DNA of 64,000 bases from Oryzicola mucosus (GCF_014534685.1 NZ_JACVVX010000001.1:124001-188000), one strand, 5' to 3'; positions 27,045 to 36,352 are shown, counted from the first letter of the stretch. The notes: generated by a model from the letters alone, not told the origin. Numbers and translations: made by a program.

Positions 27045-27683
27045 TCAAGCGTGTTCAGCAATCATTCCGTTCACCAGACGGGCAGCTACCCGCTCTGTGA
27101 GGTCGTCAGTCTCGATCAACGTTTCAATCTGGCGCAGACGGTCAAGCTCTAGCAGCGTATAGCCGTGCAGCATCGACCAGACGGTGACCACTGCTGCTGA
27201 CAGGTCGTCGGGATCGTTGGGATCGATCGTGAACGCACCAGTGCGGCCTCCCCGCTCAAGCAACTCTTTGAGGACTTGGCGAGCGCCATCGGCTGCGCGA
27301 TGCAATTCCGGTGCGATACCACCATCGGCGTCACGCACATCCTTGCCGACCATCAGACCGTAGCGCGAGCGGTTGCTGAGAGCGAACTTCACGAAAGCTC
27401 GCACCAAAGCACGCAAACCGGCCACGGGATCTTCTTCCTGTGATACGGTGCAGTCTATGGTGTCCCGTAGGGCGTCGTACCCGGCCGCGCCGATCGCCAC
27501 GAGCAGCGCCGCCTTATCCGCGAAGTGCCGAATGTGCGCGTTGTGGCTCACCCCGGCGCGCCGGGCTACTTCACGCAGGGAAAAGCTCCAGGAATTGGTT
27601 TCGGCCATCAATGCGAGCGCGGCTTCGATCAGCGTCTGGCGCAATCCCTGGCTTCGCGATGGAGGTGAGTTGGTCGTAAGCAT
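27045..27683 (-). CDS. TetR-family transcriptional repressor
   Basis: A 212-residue TetR-type protein from the ATG at 27683, preceded by GGAGGG. The N-terminal helix-turn-helix is FSLREVARRAGVSHNAHIRH with FADKAALLVAIGAAGYDAL after it; the C-terminal ligand domain resembles the WHG (TetR_C_33) group (LHGYTLLELDRLRQI). It is divergent from a DUF2867 gene, and two palindromes of 15 bases lie between them. It most likely represses both genes until a small molecule is bound. An upstream in-frame TTG is less likely as start. Confidence 0.92.
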   Translation of the reverse strand: MLTTNSPPSRSQGLRQTLIEAALALMAETNSWSFSLREVARRAGVSHNAHIRHFADKAALLVAIGAAGYDALRDTIDCTVSQEEDPVAGLRALVRAFVKFALSNRSRYGLMVGKDVRDADGGIAPELHRAADGARQVLKELLERGGRTGAFTIDPNDPDDLSAAVVTVWSMLHGYTLLELDRLRQIETLIETDDLTERVAARLVNGMIAEHA

Positions 27684-27703
27684 CCACAACCCTCCAACAT
27701 CAT

Positions 27704-27718
27704 GTTGACATTGTCAAC
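27704..27718. promoter_or_regulatory. palindromic operator 1 (TetR site)
   Basis: GTTGACATTGTCAAC is a perfect 7-bp inverted repeat around one central base, 20 bases upstream of the TetR start. It contains a TTGACA -35-like element directed at the DUF2867 gene, with a weak TTAGTT 17 bases later, so a bound repressor would block the polymerase site. Confidence 0.7.
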
Positions 27719-27730
27719 TGATTGCGCTTA

Positions 27731-27745
27731 GTTGGCAGTGTCAAC
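27731..27745. promoter_or_regulatory. palindromic operator 2 (TetR site)
   Basis: GTTGGCAGTGTCAAC is the same element with one mismatched arm position. It starts 27 bases after the first copy and ends 14 bases before the DUF2867 start. The tandem arrangement suggests two repressor dimers. Confidence 0.65.
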
Positions 27746-27759
27746 AAAGGAGCCACAGA

Positions 27760-28329
27760 ATGGCCGCCCCCCGCAACCAAGCGACTTTCATTCGTAAGCT
27801 GCGCGCTCCCGTGTCGGAATCCGCAATCGCCTCCTGGTACGCAGAGGCAGATTTGCTTGACAGTTATGCAGTGACAATCGACCGGCAGATTACGACGAGT
27901 GTACACGGGCTCGTCGTGCAAACTCTGGCATCGCATCCGACATGGTTGCAGGCACTCTTTCATTTGCGCGACGCGCTGGTCCGGCCGTTCGGCGTCATGA
28001 CCACCAAGGTCATGAAGGATGCTGCTCAGCCGCATGAACGCATCGATTTTTTCCGCATCCAGAGCGAGACGCCCGATGAGATCATCCTCGGCGACGACGA
28101 CCGGCACCTGAACTTCCGCGTGTCCTTTTTGAAGCGCACAGGCCCGAACGGGACGGAGGTCATTGCGACGACTGTTGTCCATATCAATAATGGGTTCGGG
28201 CGCTTCTACATCTCCCTCATCGCGCCGTTTCACCGCCTTGTCGTCCGCAAGTCACTGAAGCGCCTTGCGCAGACATTGGCTGGCGAACACGATCCGATTT
28301 GCCCTGCCTTGGGAATCCCAATTCCTTAA
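27760..28329 (+). CDS. DUF2867 domain protein
   Basis: A 189-residue protein with an AAGGAG ribosome-binding site. It shows the DUF2867 pattern: an Asp/Ser-rich start, the segment ASHPTWLQALFHLRDALVRP, FGV, then DRHLNFRVSFLKR and a beta-rich end with VVHINNGFGRFYISLIAPFH. The biochemical role of DUF2867 is unknown. In other proteins it is joined to an NAD(P)-binding SDR-like domain; here it stands alone. It is controlled, by position, by the divergent TetR repressor. No signal peptide or membrane helix is evident. Confidence 0.82.
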   Translation: MAAPRNQATFIRKLRAPVSESAIASWYAEADLLDSYAVTIDRQITTSVHGLVVQTLASHPTWLQALFHLRDALVRPFGVMTTKVMKDAAQPHERIDFFRIQSETPDEIILGDDDRHLNFRVSFLKRTGPNGTEVIATTVVHINNGFGRFYISLIAPFHRLVVRKSLKRLAQTLAGEHDPICPALGIPIP

Positions 28330-28361
28330 ATCGTCACCACGCCCTAGGCATTAAACGCCAT

Positions 28362-29510
28362 TCAATCTGAACGGCCGCGACCTTCTATTGGCCATATCGC
28401 TTCTAGTCGGTCGCGGCGTACGAGGTGGATTACATCATGGAGATTAGCCGTGGGGTCACAATGAGGCACAGTGCATTCAATGTGGCTGCCAACGGGCGGC
28501 GGTGAGACCCCCTCATGCGGCACCAGCTTGCCAAATTCATCGCCCACCCAAACGATTATGCCAATTTCTTTGCCGTCCAGGAAGGCACGAGGCTGCGGGC
28601 CGTCGATAGCAAAACTCTTGCTGCCACCGTCAGTGATCGCCTCGCCTTTGGAATTATGGGCAATGACGGTGACGGCAACAAACATGGAGAAGTCGAAAAC
28701 CGGCCCGTTTCCTGCGTCCAAGTCTACCGGCCGGTATCCCTCATCCATGAACACATAGGAGCCTGCCTGAACCTCGGTCAAAAGCTGGTCCTGGAAGTCG
28801 AGCGCGTGGCTGCCGGTCCCGCCGCCGGTGACAATTTTCGGCGCGAAACCGGCCTTGGCCAGGGCAGCGACGATGGCGGCTAGCCGCTCATTCGCGGCGC
28901 CGTTGACCCGGCGGCGCTCGTCTTGCGAATGCACGTGCTGCGCATGCCCGGCATAGGCCTGCACGCCGGCATAGTTCAGCCCGGCCTCGCTGGCGATCAT
29001 CCGTGCCAACGCCACGGCTTCCTCCGGCGTGGTGACACCGGTGCGGCCAAGGCCCGTGTCACAATCGACGAGCACCGCGATCGTCGTCCCCGACGCACGC
29101 GCAGCCGCGGCAAAGTCTGCAACCAGCCCGGCGCGATCGACCACCACCGTAAGCTCGCAGCCCAGCGCCGCCGCCTGCGCCAGACGAAGGATCTTGCGTG
29201 GGCTCGCTACCGGCGCGGTCAGCATGAGAGGATTAATGCCAGCCTCAAACAGGGCCAGCAGTTCCCCTGGTTTTGCACAAGCAATACCGAGTGCCCCGGC
29301 AGCAAGCTGCGCCTTGGCGATGCTAGCGCATTTGTGTGTCTTGGCATGGGGGCGCAACCCGATACCTGCTTCGTTGGCGAGCGCAGCCAAGGTTGCGACG
29401 TTCCTTTCGAAAGCGGTTGCGTCCAACAAGAGCGCTGGTGTCTCAAGCGTAGCCCGACTTCCGGCGATACCTATCAGTCCAACATTAAGCGCGCCGACGC
29501 CTTTGTTCAT
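28362..29510 (-). CDS. DSD1-fold PLP enzyme (D-serine dehydratase / D-threonine aldolase family)
   Basis: A 382-residue fold-type III PLP enzyme. RPHAKTHKCASIAKAQLAAG holds the PLP lysine (about residue 59), followed by the alanine-racemase-like barrel and a C-terminal metal-binding part ending VPHCDPTANLHDVIHLVRRD, where His and Cys match the zinc ligands of D-serine dehydratase. The family includes D-threonine aldolases, D-serine dehydratases and 3-hydroxy-D-aspartate enzymes. Its start overlaps the HyuB stop (ATGA). The operon therefore probably ends with a D-configured beta-hydroxy amino acid being cleaved or deaminated. The precise substrate is unresolved. Confidence 0.88.
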   Translation of the reverse strand: MNKGVGALNVGLIGIAGSRATLETPALLLDATAFERNVATLAALANEAGIGLRPHAKTHKCASIAKAQLAAGALGIACAKPGELLALFEAGINPLMLTAPVASPRKILRLAQAAALGCELTVVVDRAGLVADFAAAARASGTTIAVLVDCDTGLGRTGVTTPEEAVALARMIASEAGLNYAGVQAYAGHAQHVHSQDERRRVNGAANERLAAIVAALAKAGFAPKIVTGGGTGSHALDFQDQLLTEVQAGSYVFMDEGYRPVDLDAGNGPVFDFSMFVAVTVIAHNSKGEAITDGGSKSFAIDGPQPRAFLDGKEIGIIVWVGDEFGKLVPHEGVSPPPVGSHIECTVPHCDPTANLHDVIHLVRRDRLEAIWPIEGRGRSD

Positions 29511-31243
29511 GCCACCGCTCCCTGCAGATTTTCAGCACGCAAGGCGCGCGTTGCAGCCTCGTCTACGGCAAGCGTAGCAGGATCGATCGCAACGCCATAG
29601 TCGCGCGCCGCGCCGACAACCGAGACCTTCCCCTCGATCACGTCGGCCAGCACCCGAGCCGGCTCACGCTCGAATGCTTCGCCGAAGCCGCCTCCGCCCG
29701 CGCCGACCAGCCGGAAGATGTCGCCGGCATGGGCCGTGAAGGCATGCATCGGCATGGCCGGCAGCATGTGTTCGCTACCGTCCGCCGCCACGAGAATGTG
29801 CGCGGAGGGCGCTCCACAGCTGCCGCCATCAATGCCGAAGGGCGGGTGGTCACGACGGTCGCCGCGCAGGTTGAAGCCGGTTTCCTGCTGGAAACGGAAT
29901 TCGCGGATGAAGGCCAGCCCGCCGCGATTGCGTCCCGCGCCCCCGGAATCCGTCACGAAGCCGTAGCGCACGATCTCGACCGGCATCTCCGCCTCGATCA
30001 TTTCGACCGGCTGATTGGAGATGTTGGCGGCCGGGTTGGAGATGCCCTCGATGCCGTCGCGGTCGGCGCGTGCGCCCCAGGTACCGACAAGCATCTCGTT
30101 GAGCACGAACTGCCGGCCTTGATGAGTCCCACCGGCAGCCATCAGGAACGGCCCGCCCTCCGAGCCGCCGACGGCGCGCTCCGGCACGACCTTGGCCAGG
30201 GCCTGCATGATCGTGTCGAAGACGCGGTAGCCAACGACGCCGCGCGCGCCGCAGGCAGCGGGAAACAGCGGATTGAGCAGGCTACCTTCCGGCGCGCGAA
30301 CGGTGATCGGCTTCAGATAGCCGTCGCAATTGGGGATGTCGCGGCGCGACAGGCACCGAATGGCGGTGAAGGCGGCGGATTCCGGCAGCGAGATCGGACA
30401 GTTGATGCTGGCTGCCACCTGATCGGAGGTACCGGCAAAGTCGATGTCGATCGTGTCGTCGGCGATGGTCACCGTGGCGCGGATACGGATCGGGACCGGA
30501 TTGTCGCCCAGTCCGTCGAGATAGTCCTCGCCGACATAGACGCCATTGGGCAACTCGCGGATCGTCTCGCGCATCATTGCCTCGGCGTGGTCGTGTAGCG
30601 CCTGCACATAGATGGGAAAATCGGCGCCGTACCGTTCGACCAGTGCGATCAGGCCCTTTTCGGCCGTGGTGCAGGCGGCGATCTGAGCGCGCAGGTCGCC
30701 TAGCACCTCGACAGGCTGACGCGTGTTGGATTCGATCAAGCCAAGCAGCGTTCGATTTGGCTGACCTGCTTCATGCAGCTTCATCAGCGGAATGCGCAGC
30801 CCTTCCTGCTGGATTTCTGTGGCGTAGATGGCGACGCTGCCCGGCACGATGCCGCCGAGGTCTGTGTGGTGGGCAACAGTCGCGGCGAAACCCGCCAGCG
30901 CGCCATCGTTGAAGATCGGCTTCAGGACATAGACGTCTGGCAGGTGTTGCCCACCCGAGCCATAGGGGTCATTGGTGATGAAGATGTCGCCGGGCGCCAT
31001 GTTATCGCCGAAGCGTTCCTTCAGGAAACGCATGACGCGTGGAAACGAGCAGAGCTGGATTGGCAGGGTAAGGCCTTGCGCGATGACGCGGCCATCCGGA
31101 TCGCAAAGGCCGGTGGAGTAGTCCATGATGTCGCGCACAACGGGTGAATAAGCGCTGCGCATGATGATCAGCGCCATCTCATCGGCAATAGACGACAAGC
31201 CGTTTCGAATGACTTCTAGCGTGATCGGATCGATGCGTTTCAT
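29507..31243 (-). CDS. hydantoinase B / oxoprolinase family subunit
   Basis: A 578-residue HyuB-type subunit. It opens with the conserved MKRIDPITLEVIRNGLSSIA, then VVRDIMDYSTGLCDPDGRVI, FITNDPYGSGGQHLPDVYVL, and TGFNLRGDRRDHPPFGIDGG near the C-terminus. HyuB pairs with HyuA in N-methylhydantoinases, 5-oxoprolinases, caprolactamases and acetophenone carboxylases, coupling ATP hydrolysis to ring opening or carboxylation. The ATG overlaps the HyuA stop by four bases and its own stop overlaps the PLP-enzyme gene, showing a tight operon. The substrate cannot be told from sequence. Confidence 0.92.
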   Translation of the reverse strand: MKRIDPITLEVIRNGLSSIADEMALIIMRSAYSPVVRDIMDYSTGLCDPDGRVIAQGLTLPIQLCSFPRVMRFLKERFGDNMAPGDIFITNDPYGSGGQHLPDVYVLKPIFNDGALAGFAATVAHHTDLGGIVPGSVAIYATEIQQEGLRIPLMKLHEAGQPNRTLLGLIESNTRQPVEVLGDLRAQIAACTTAEKGLIALVERYGADFPIYVQALHDHAEAMMRETIRELPNGVYVGEDYLDGLGDNPVPIRIRATVTIADDTIDIDFAGTSDQVAASINCPISLPESAAFTAIRCLSRRDIPNCDGYLKPITVRAPEGSLLNPLFPAACGARGVVGYRVFDTIMQALAKVVPERAVGGSEGGPFLMAAGGTHQGRQFVLNEMLVGTWGARADRDGIEGISNPAANISNQPVEMIEAEMPVEIVRYGFVTDSGGAGRNRGGLAFIREFRFQQETGFNLRGDRRDHPPFGIDGGSCGAPSAHILVAADGSEHMLPAMPMHAFTAHAGDIFRLVGAGGGGFGEAFEREPARVLADVIEGKVSVVGAARDYGVAIDPATLAVDEAATRALRAENLQGAVA

Positions 31244-33315
31244 GAAGTGACCTCGATCTCAATGTTACCGACGGCGTCGAGCCGAGCGGAAGCTTTGGGC
31301 GGGACGACACAGGTGCAGTCGTAGTCCTCGATGATGAACGGCCCTGACCGTGGCCTCAGGTCGAGCGCCTCGCGGCCGATGACGGGCGTCATGGCGGGCT
31401 CGCGGTCAAATGTGACCAGCCGGTCGCGGCGCACGAAAGCGGGCGCGGGTGCGAAACGCGTGATGTTCGACGCCGTGGGCACGCGCACATTCATCCGCGC
31501 ATTGACGATCTGCACCGGGTCGTTGGTGGAGCGGTGACCATAGGTGCGCTCATGTTCGCGATGGAACCCCTCGACAAGCGCGTCAACGGCGCCGCTGCCG
31601 GCTTCGCCGGCTATGTTCAGCTCATAGGCCTGCCCGAAATAGCGCAGGTCGGCACTGAAGCGGAACTCGGCCAGCGCGGTGTCGTAACCGTCGGCCGCTA
31701 GCGCCGCGACGGCGCGGGCTCGAAGCTCCGCTTTGAGGCATGGCAACCGGTCCGCATCGAGCCGTGCGGCGTCGGCCAGCAGCGGCTGGACAAATTCCTG
31801 TTCGACATCGGAGCGCAGCAGGCCGAAGCCGGAGAACACACCGGCTGCCAGCGGCACCACAATGCTGCGGATGCCGAGAGCCGACGCGATATCCGCAGCC
31901 ACCACCGGACCGTTGCCGCCGAAAGCCACCAGTGTGAAGTCGCGCGGGTCGCGTCCGCGATAGGTCGAGACCGCCTTGACCGCGCGCGTCATGGTGGAGA
32001 CGGCGAGCGTCAGCACGCCGCGCGCGGTGGTCAGCAGGTCCTGGCCGAGCGGATCGGCGATCTGGCTGCGCAGCGCGGCCCGGCCAGCCTCGGCATCGAC
32101 CTTGATGGAGCCGCCGGCCAGCGTCACATCGTTGATATAGCCCAGGGTGACGAAGACGTCGGTGAGCGTCGCGCGCGTACCGCCCCGGCCGTAGCAGACC
32201 GGGCCCGGCAGCGCGCCGGCGCTTTCGGGGCCAACCGTGACGCGGCCTAGACCGTCAAGCGACACGAGACTGCCGCCTCCTGCGCCAATCTCCGACACGT
32301 CGATGAAAGGCATTTTGATCGGGTAGCCGCCCCCCTTGACCAGCTTACTGGACAGGTTGATGCCTGCGCCGACCTCGTATTCGTCGGTCCGCGCAGCCTC
32401 ACCGTTCTCGATCAGGGCCGCCTTGGCGGTGGTGCCGCCCATGTCGAAGGAGATGATGTTGGCGCCACGGTCCTCGCCGCGCACCAGCCGGGCGCAGGCG
32501 ATGACGCCCGCTGCCGGTCCTGACTCGACCAGCGAGGCAGCGCGCTTGACGGATGCTGCCAGCCGCATGATGCCGCCGCCGGAATGCATCATCTCGATCG
32601 GCGCCGTCACGCCGATTTCCGTCAGCCGGCCCGCCAGCGCGTCGGCATAGTTGCGAATGACGGGGCCGACATAGGCGTTCACCACGGCCGTCGACGTGCG
32701 CTCGTATTCGCGGATTTCGGGCAGGATTTCCGAGCCCCGGCAGATGTAGACGCCATCGCCAAGGACGTCGCGCAGAATCTCCTCGGTTCGGATTTCGTGC
32801 ACAGCGTTGGCATAGGCGTGCAGATAGCTGATGGCGACCGCCTCGACCCGCTCGACCCGAAAACGCTCGGCGGCGCGCACGACGTCGTCCTCATTCAGGG
32901 AAATCCGCACTTTTCCATCCGGCCCCAGGCGTTCGTTGACTTCCAGCCGCAGCCGGCGGGGCACCAAAGGTGGTGGCTTGTCGTATTGGAGGTCGTAAAG
33001 AACCGGAACGCGCAGGCGGCGCAGTTCCAGCACGTCGCGGAAACCCGCTGTGGTGATAAGACCGGTCAGCGCCCCCTTGAATTCGAGGATCGTGTTGGTG
33101 GCGACGGTGGTGGCATGCACAATGACGCTGATCGCCTGCGGATCGATACCGAGGTCGTGGATCAACGCGCCCAGCCCGTTGGCGATGCCGCGGCTGTAAT
33201 CGTCGGGCGTCGAGGCGACCTTACGGATTGCGACGGTGCCGGAATCATCGACCAGAGCCAAGTCGGTGAACGTGCCGCCAATGTCGATGCCAATGCGATA
33301 GCTGGAGGTTGTCAT
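31240..33315 (-). CDS. hydantoinase A / oxoprolinase family subunit
   Basis: A 691-residue HyuA-type ATPase subunit from the ATG at 33315 (MTTSSYRIGIDIGGTFTDLA). GIDIGGTFTDLALVDDSG is the phosphate-binding loop of the actin-like ATPase fold; IISFDMGGTTAKAALIENGE and FTLVAFGGNGPVVAADIASA are further nucleotide-binding segments. The C-terminal domain follows from about residue 520. It phosphorylates a lactam, imide or similar carbonyl substrate in concert with HyuB. It lies 72 bases after the TRAP permease gene, linking uptake to hydrolysis. A longer start in the same frame has no family resemblance. Confidence 0.93.
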   Translation of the reverse strand: MTTSSYRIGIDIGGTFTDLALVDDSGTVAIRKVASTPDDYSRGIANGLGALIHDLGIDPQAISVIVHATTVATNTILEFKGALTGLITTAGFRDVLELRRLRVPVLYDLQYDKPPPLVPRRLRLEVNERLGPDGKVRISLNEDDVVRAAERFRVERVEAVAISYLHAYANAVHEIRTEEILRDVLGDGVYICRGSEILPEIREYERTSTAVVNAYVGPVIRNYADALAGRLTEIGVTAPIEMMHSGGGIMRLAASVKRAASLVESGPAAGVIACARLVRGEDRGANIISFDMGGTTAKAALIENGEAARTDEYEVGAGINLSSKLVKGGGYPIKMPFIDVSEIGAGGGSLVSLDGLGRVTVGPESAGALPGPVCYGRGGTRATLTDVFVTLGYINDVTLAGGSIKVDAEAGRAALRSQIADPLGQDLLTTARGVLTLAVSTMTRAVKAVSTYRGRDPRDFTLVAFGGNGPVVAADIASALGIRSIVVPLAAGVFSGFGLLRSDVEQEFVQPLLADAARLDADRLPCLKAELRARAVAALAADGYDTALAEFRFSADLRYFGQAYELNIAGEAGSGAVDALVEGFHREHERTYGHRSTNDPVQIVNARMNVRVPTASNITRFAPAPAFVRRDRLVTFDREPAMTPVIGREALDLRPRSGPFIIEDYDCTCVVPPKASARLDAVGNIEIEVTS

Positions 33316-33387
33316 GCAATGAAACTCTTCAGGCCGGGAAGGATGGGCGGGTAGCGACGGCTGTCGCATCTGGGGATGGCACGGGCA

Positions 33388-34671
33388 TCAATTCAGCGTG
33401 GCCGGCAGCCAGAGCGCCAGTTGGGGAAAGACCATCAGCAGCACCATGATCGTTACCATCGCCAGCATGAAAGGCGTCGCCCCCCAGGCAATCTCGCTGA
33501 TGCGACCCGTGCGTCTGATGCCCTGAATGACGAAAAGGTTGATGCCCACCGGCGGCAGGATCATACCCGCCTGCATCAGCACCACCAGCATGACCCCGAA
33601 CCAGACTCCGTCGAAGCCGGCCGCGAACACAACCGGCGCGATGACGGGCACTGTCGAGATCATCATCGCCATCTCGTCCATGAAAGCGCCAAGGATGAGA
33701 TAGAAGACGATGACCGCGATCATCAGGCCGAGCGGAGGCAGATCATAGGCTGTCACGAGATTGACAATCGCGGTGGTCAGGCCGACCGCCGTCATCACGA
33801 AATTGAGGAAGAAGGCAGCGACCACGATGAGCATGATCATGCCGGTCGTCTTCATCGTGTTTTCGACGGCGTTGACGAACATGGCGACGCTGAACCGGCC
33901 GCGAACCATTGTCAGGACCAGCGCTGCGACGACGCCGAGTGCTGCCGATTCCGTCGCGGTGGCCCAGCCGACATAGATCGAGCCGATGACCACAATGAAG
34001 ATGAAGATCGGCGGCAGGAATTCGCCAAGCAACGCGATCCGCTCAGGCCAGCCGACGCGGACTACGCGCCCGCCGAGACTCGGACGCAGCGTGCAGGCAA
34101 GCGCTACGACGGTCATGAACATCAGCGCCAGCAGGACGCCGGGGATGATGCCGGCGAGATAGAGCCGCGGGATCGACGTGTTGGTGATCAGCCCGTAGAC
34201 GATCAGGTTGATCGACGGCGGGATCAGGATGCCGAGCGTTCCGCCGGCCGCCAGCGTGCCGAGGAACAGGGGAGGGTTGTAGCCATACTTGGTCATTTGC
34301 GGCATCGCTGTGGTGCCGACTGTCGCGGCGGTGGCGACGCTCGATCCGCACATGGAGGCAAAGAGAGCCGAGGACCCAATATTGGCATGCATCAAACCAC
34401 CGGGCATCCAGGACAGCCAGGCGGCGACTGCGGCATACATGCGGTCGGCGATACCGGAGCGTAGCAAGATTTCGCCGAGCAGCACGAAGAGCGGGATCGA
34501 AACCATCAGGAAACTGGTGGAGGAACTCCACGCCACTTCACCCATGGCGCGCGTCAGAGGCAGGACGCTGTAGAACTCGGACAGGCCCATGCCGACCAGG
34601 CCCAGACCTATGGCGATGGGCAGGCCCAACGCCAGCAAAAGGATCATCGCGCCGATGGCAAAGGCGATCAT
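33388..34671 (-). CDS. TRAP transporter large permease (DctM family)
   Basis: A 427-residue membrane protein with about twelve helices, of the DctM/SiaM type. Typical segments are SMCGSSVATAATVGTTAMPQ, GTLAAGGTLGILIPPSINLI and MILPPVGINLFVIQGI. It works with the small DctQ subunit and a periplasmic DctP protein, driven by sodium or proton gradients rather than ATP. The start overlaps the DctQ stop (ATGA). It belongs to the HyuAB/PLP-enzyme operon and so should import that pathway's carboxylate-bearing substrate. Confidence 0.94.
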   Translation of the reverse strand: MIAFAIGAMILLLALGLPIAIGLGLVGMGLSEFYSVLPLTRAMGEVAWSSSTSFLMVSIPLFVLLGEILLRSGIADRMYAAVAAWLSWMPGGLMHANIGSSALFASMCGSSVATAATVGTTAMPQMTKYGYNPPLFLGTLAAGGTLGILIPPSINLIVYGLITNTSIPRLYLAGIIPGVLLALMFMTVVALACTLRPSLGGRVVRVGWPERIALLGEFLPPIFIFIVVIGSIYVGWATATESAALGVVAALVLTMVRGRFSVAMFVNAVENTMKTTGMIMLIVVAAFFLNFVMTAVGLTTAIVNLVTAYDLPPLGLMIAVIVFYLILGAFMDEMAMMISTVPVIAPVVFAAGFDGVWFGVMLVVLMQAGMILPPVGINLFVIQGIRRTGRISEIAWGATPFMLAMVTIMVLLMVFPQLALWLPATLN

Positions 34672-35264
34672 GACTGTGCTCCCTTCTCGCCCGCATTGCG
34701 CTGTTCGGTGTCCGCAAGCTCAGCGGAGAGTTCCGTCTCGATGTCGGGCGCTCCGGCCAGCCGCCCGACCTGCTTCCAGTCGCCACGAAACAGCGCCGCG
34801 AGGCAGCAGCAGAGAAGAATGACCGCAACCAGCAGGAACCAACCCAGCCCTGCCACCCACATTGCCTGCGGCACCGATTTTGGGATCGCCAGCGAGCTCT
34901 GCGAGGAAGCGCCGAAGCGGATGCTGGTCGTCAGCACCTCAGTGGCGAAATAGAGCATGGCCGACATGAACAGCACTGTGCCGGTGAGGCTCAGAATATC
35001 GAACAATGCGCGGCCCTTGTCGCCGAAATGCGAATAGACCGTATCGATGCGCACATGCGCCTTGTCGAGCAGCACGGCGCCGAAGCTCCAAGCAGTGCCG
35101 ACGGCGAGCGCAAAGCCCGCCAGTTCGTCGACCCCGCCAAGCGAGCGCCTGAACACCTGCCGCATGACGATCTCGACCACGATCAGCGCACAGGCGATGA
35201 CGATGAGGAACCCGCCCGCCAGCAGGATGTATCGGGAGATGGCGCGCAGCCCCTTGAGTGGCAT
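34668..35264 (-). CDS. TRAP transporter small permease (DctQ family)
   Basis: A 198-residue protein from the ATG at 35264 (MPLKGLRAISRYILLAGGFL). Four hydrophobic segments are visible, with the DctQ-typical ALIVVEIVMRQVFRRSLGGV, and DKAHVRIDTVYSHF between helices two and three. The C-terminal 35 residues are hydrophilic and acidic. It lies between DctP (32-base gap) and DctM (four-base overlap). It forms the membrane complex with the large permease. Confidence 0.92.
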   Translation of the reverse strand: MPLKGLRAISRYILLAGGFLIVIACALIVVEIVMRQVFRRSLGGVDELAGFALAVGTAWSFGAVLLDKAHVRIDTVYSHFGDKGRALFDILSLTGTVLFMSAMLYFATEVLTTSIRFGASSQSSLAIPKSVPQAMWVAGLGWFLLVAVILLCCCLAALFRGDWKQVGRLAGAPDIETELSAELADTEQRNAGEKGAQS

Positions 35265-35296
35265 GGTCCTGGCTCCGTTGCCGCGCGCCGTCTTCG

Positions 35297-36352
35297 TCAC
35301 TGCGCCTTGGCGGTGAAGCCGAGGGCTTTGCCCACGGTCTCGTTCCATTGGGCGACGCAGGCCTCGCCGCAGCGGCCGGCCCAGCGCGGCAGGATGGTCT
35401 CGGTGACCATGCCGGCGAGCAGCGCCTTGTCCGCGTCGGTCACCTCGACCAGCTTCATGTTGGCCTTGATGCCTTTGGCGCATTCGCCGATGCCGGTGTT
35501 GCAGTTGACGCCTTCGGTGGCGACGCCGGCCACATGCGCCCACATCTCGTCCTCAAGTTTTCCGAAAGCTTCCGTGAGAAAGGCTTTCGTCGGCTCATCC
35601 AGCGAGTTCCAGGTATCGAGATTGATTGCACTGAAATAAGGCGACCAACCCAAAACGAGCGGAAACAGATGATCCGTCACCTCCCACCACTTGGCACTGT
35701 TACCCGGACCTGTCCCGGTCACGCCGCAATCGGCGGTGCCGTTCTGCAGGGCGGGCACCACCTCGGCGAAAGAGAGGTTCACCGGCGTTCCACCCACCGC
35801 TTCAACGAAATCGGCGAGCGTCTGGTTGAACGTGCGGATCTTCTTGCCCTTGAGATCGGCGACGCCCTTGATCTCGCCCTTGCAGAACAGAACCTGCGGC
35901 GGCGACGGCCACATCATCAGAAGATGGGCGTTGAAATTTTCCTGCATGTTCTTGTCGATGACGGGACGGTAGGCATCGACCGCCTTGCGCATCGATTCAA
36001 TATCGAGAATGGCACCTGAAAGATCTAAACCGTCATAAAGCTTGAAGTCGCCGGCCACGAAGCTGACCGGGCCTGTGACAATATCAGCGATCTTGAGCCG
36101 CAGCAGGCGTAACGTCTCATCGCCCTTGAGGCCGAGCGTGTCGAGGCTGTTGAAATCGGCGGTGATTTTGCCGCCGGAGAGATCAGGCATAGTCTTCTGC
36201 CAAAACGGCTGTTCGACTGCGGTAGTCATGGTCACGTTGCTCCAGCCACCGATAACCTTGAGCCTCAGTTCTTGAATGTCTTGAGCATACGCGGCGCCCA
36301 TGCTCGCGGCGGTGATTGCGAGGGATAGGAATGCCGAAGTGAGTTTCTTCAT
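35297..36352 (-). CDS. TRAP transporter solute-binding protein (DctP family)
   Basis: A 351-residue periplasmic protein from MKKLTSAFLSLAITAASMGA with signal cleavage after AYA near residue 24. DctP traits include GCDGGVTGTGPGNSAKWWEV-like WEV segment (actual ADCGVTGTGPGNSAKWWEV), ADLKGKKIRTFNQTLADFVE with the carboxylate-binding Arg, and LNLDTW-type helices. It should capture an organic acid for the DctQM pair. It is the first gene of the operon, divergent from a LysR gene. The ligand is presumably the HyuAB substrate or a relative. Confidence 0.92.
   Translation of the reverse strand: MKKLTSAFLSLAITAASMGAAYAQDIQELRLKVIGGWSNVTMTTAVEQPFWQKTMPDLSGGKITADFNSLDTLGLKGDETLRLLRLKIADIVTGPVSFVAGDFKLYDGLDLSGAILDIESMRKAVDAYRPVIDKNMQENFNAHLLMMWPSPPQVLFCKGEIKGVADLKGKKIRTFNQTLADFVEAVGGTPVNLSFAEVVPALQNGTADCGVTGTGPGNSAKWWEVTDHLFPLVLGWSPYFSAINLDTWNSLDEPTKAFLTEAFGKLEDEMWAHVAGVATEGVNCNTGIGECAKGIKANMKLVEVTDADKALLAGMVTETILPRWAGRCGEACVAQWNETVGKALGFTAKAQ

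Noticed and set aside
33376-34464. Plus-strand frame of 362 codons, His/Asp/Arg-rich
   Set aside because: Antisense to the TRAP large permease; composition is that of a mirrored membrane protein.
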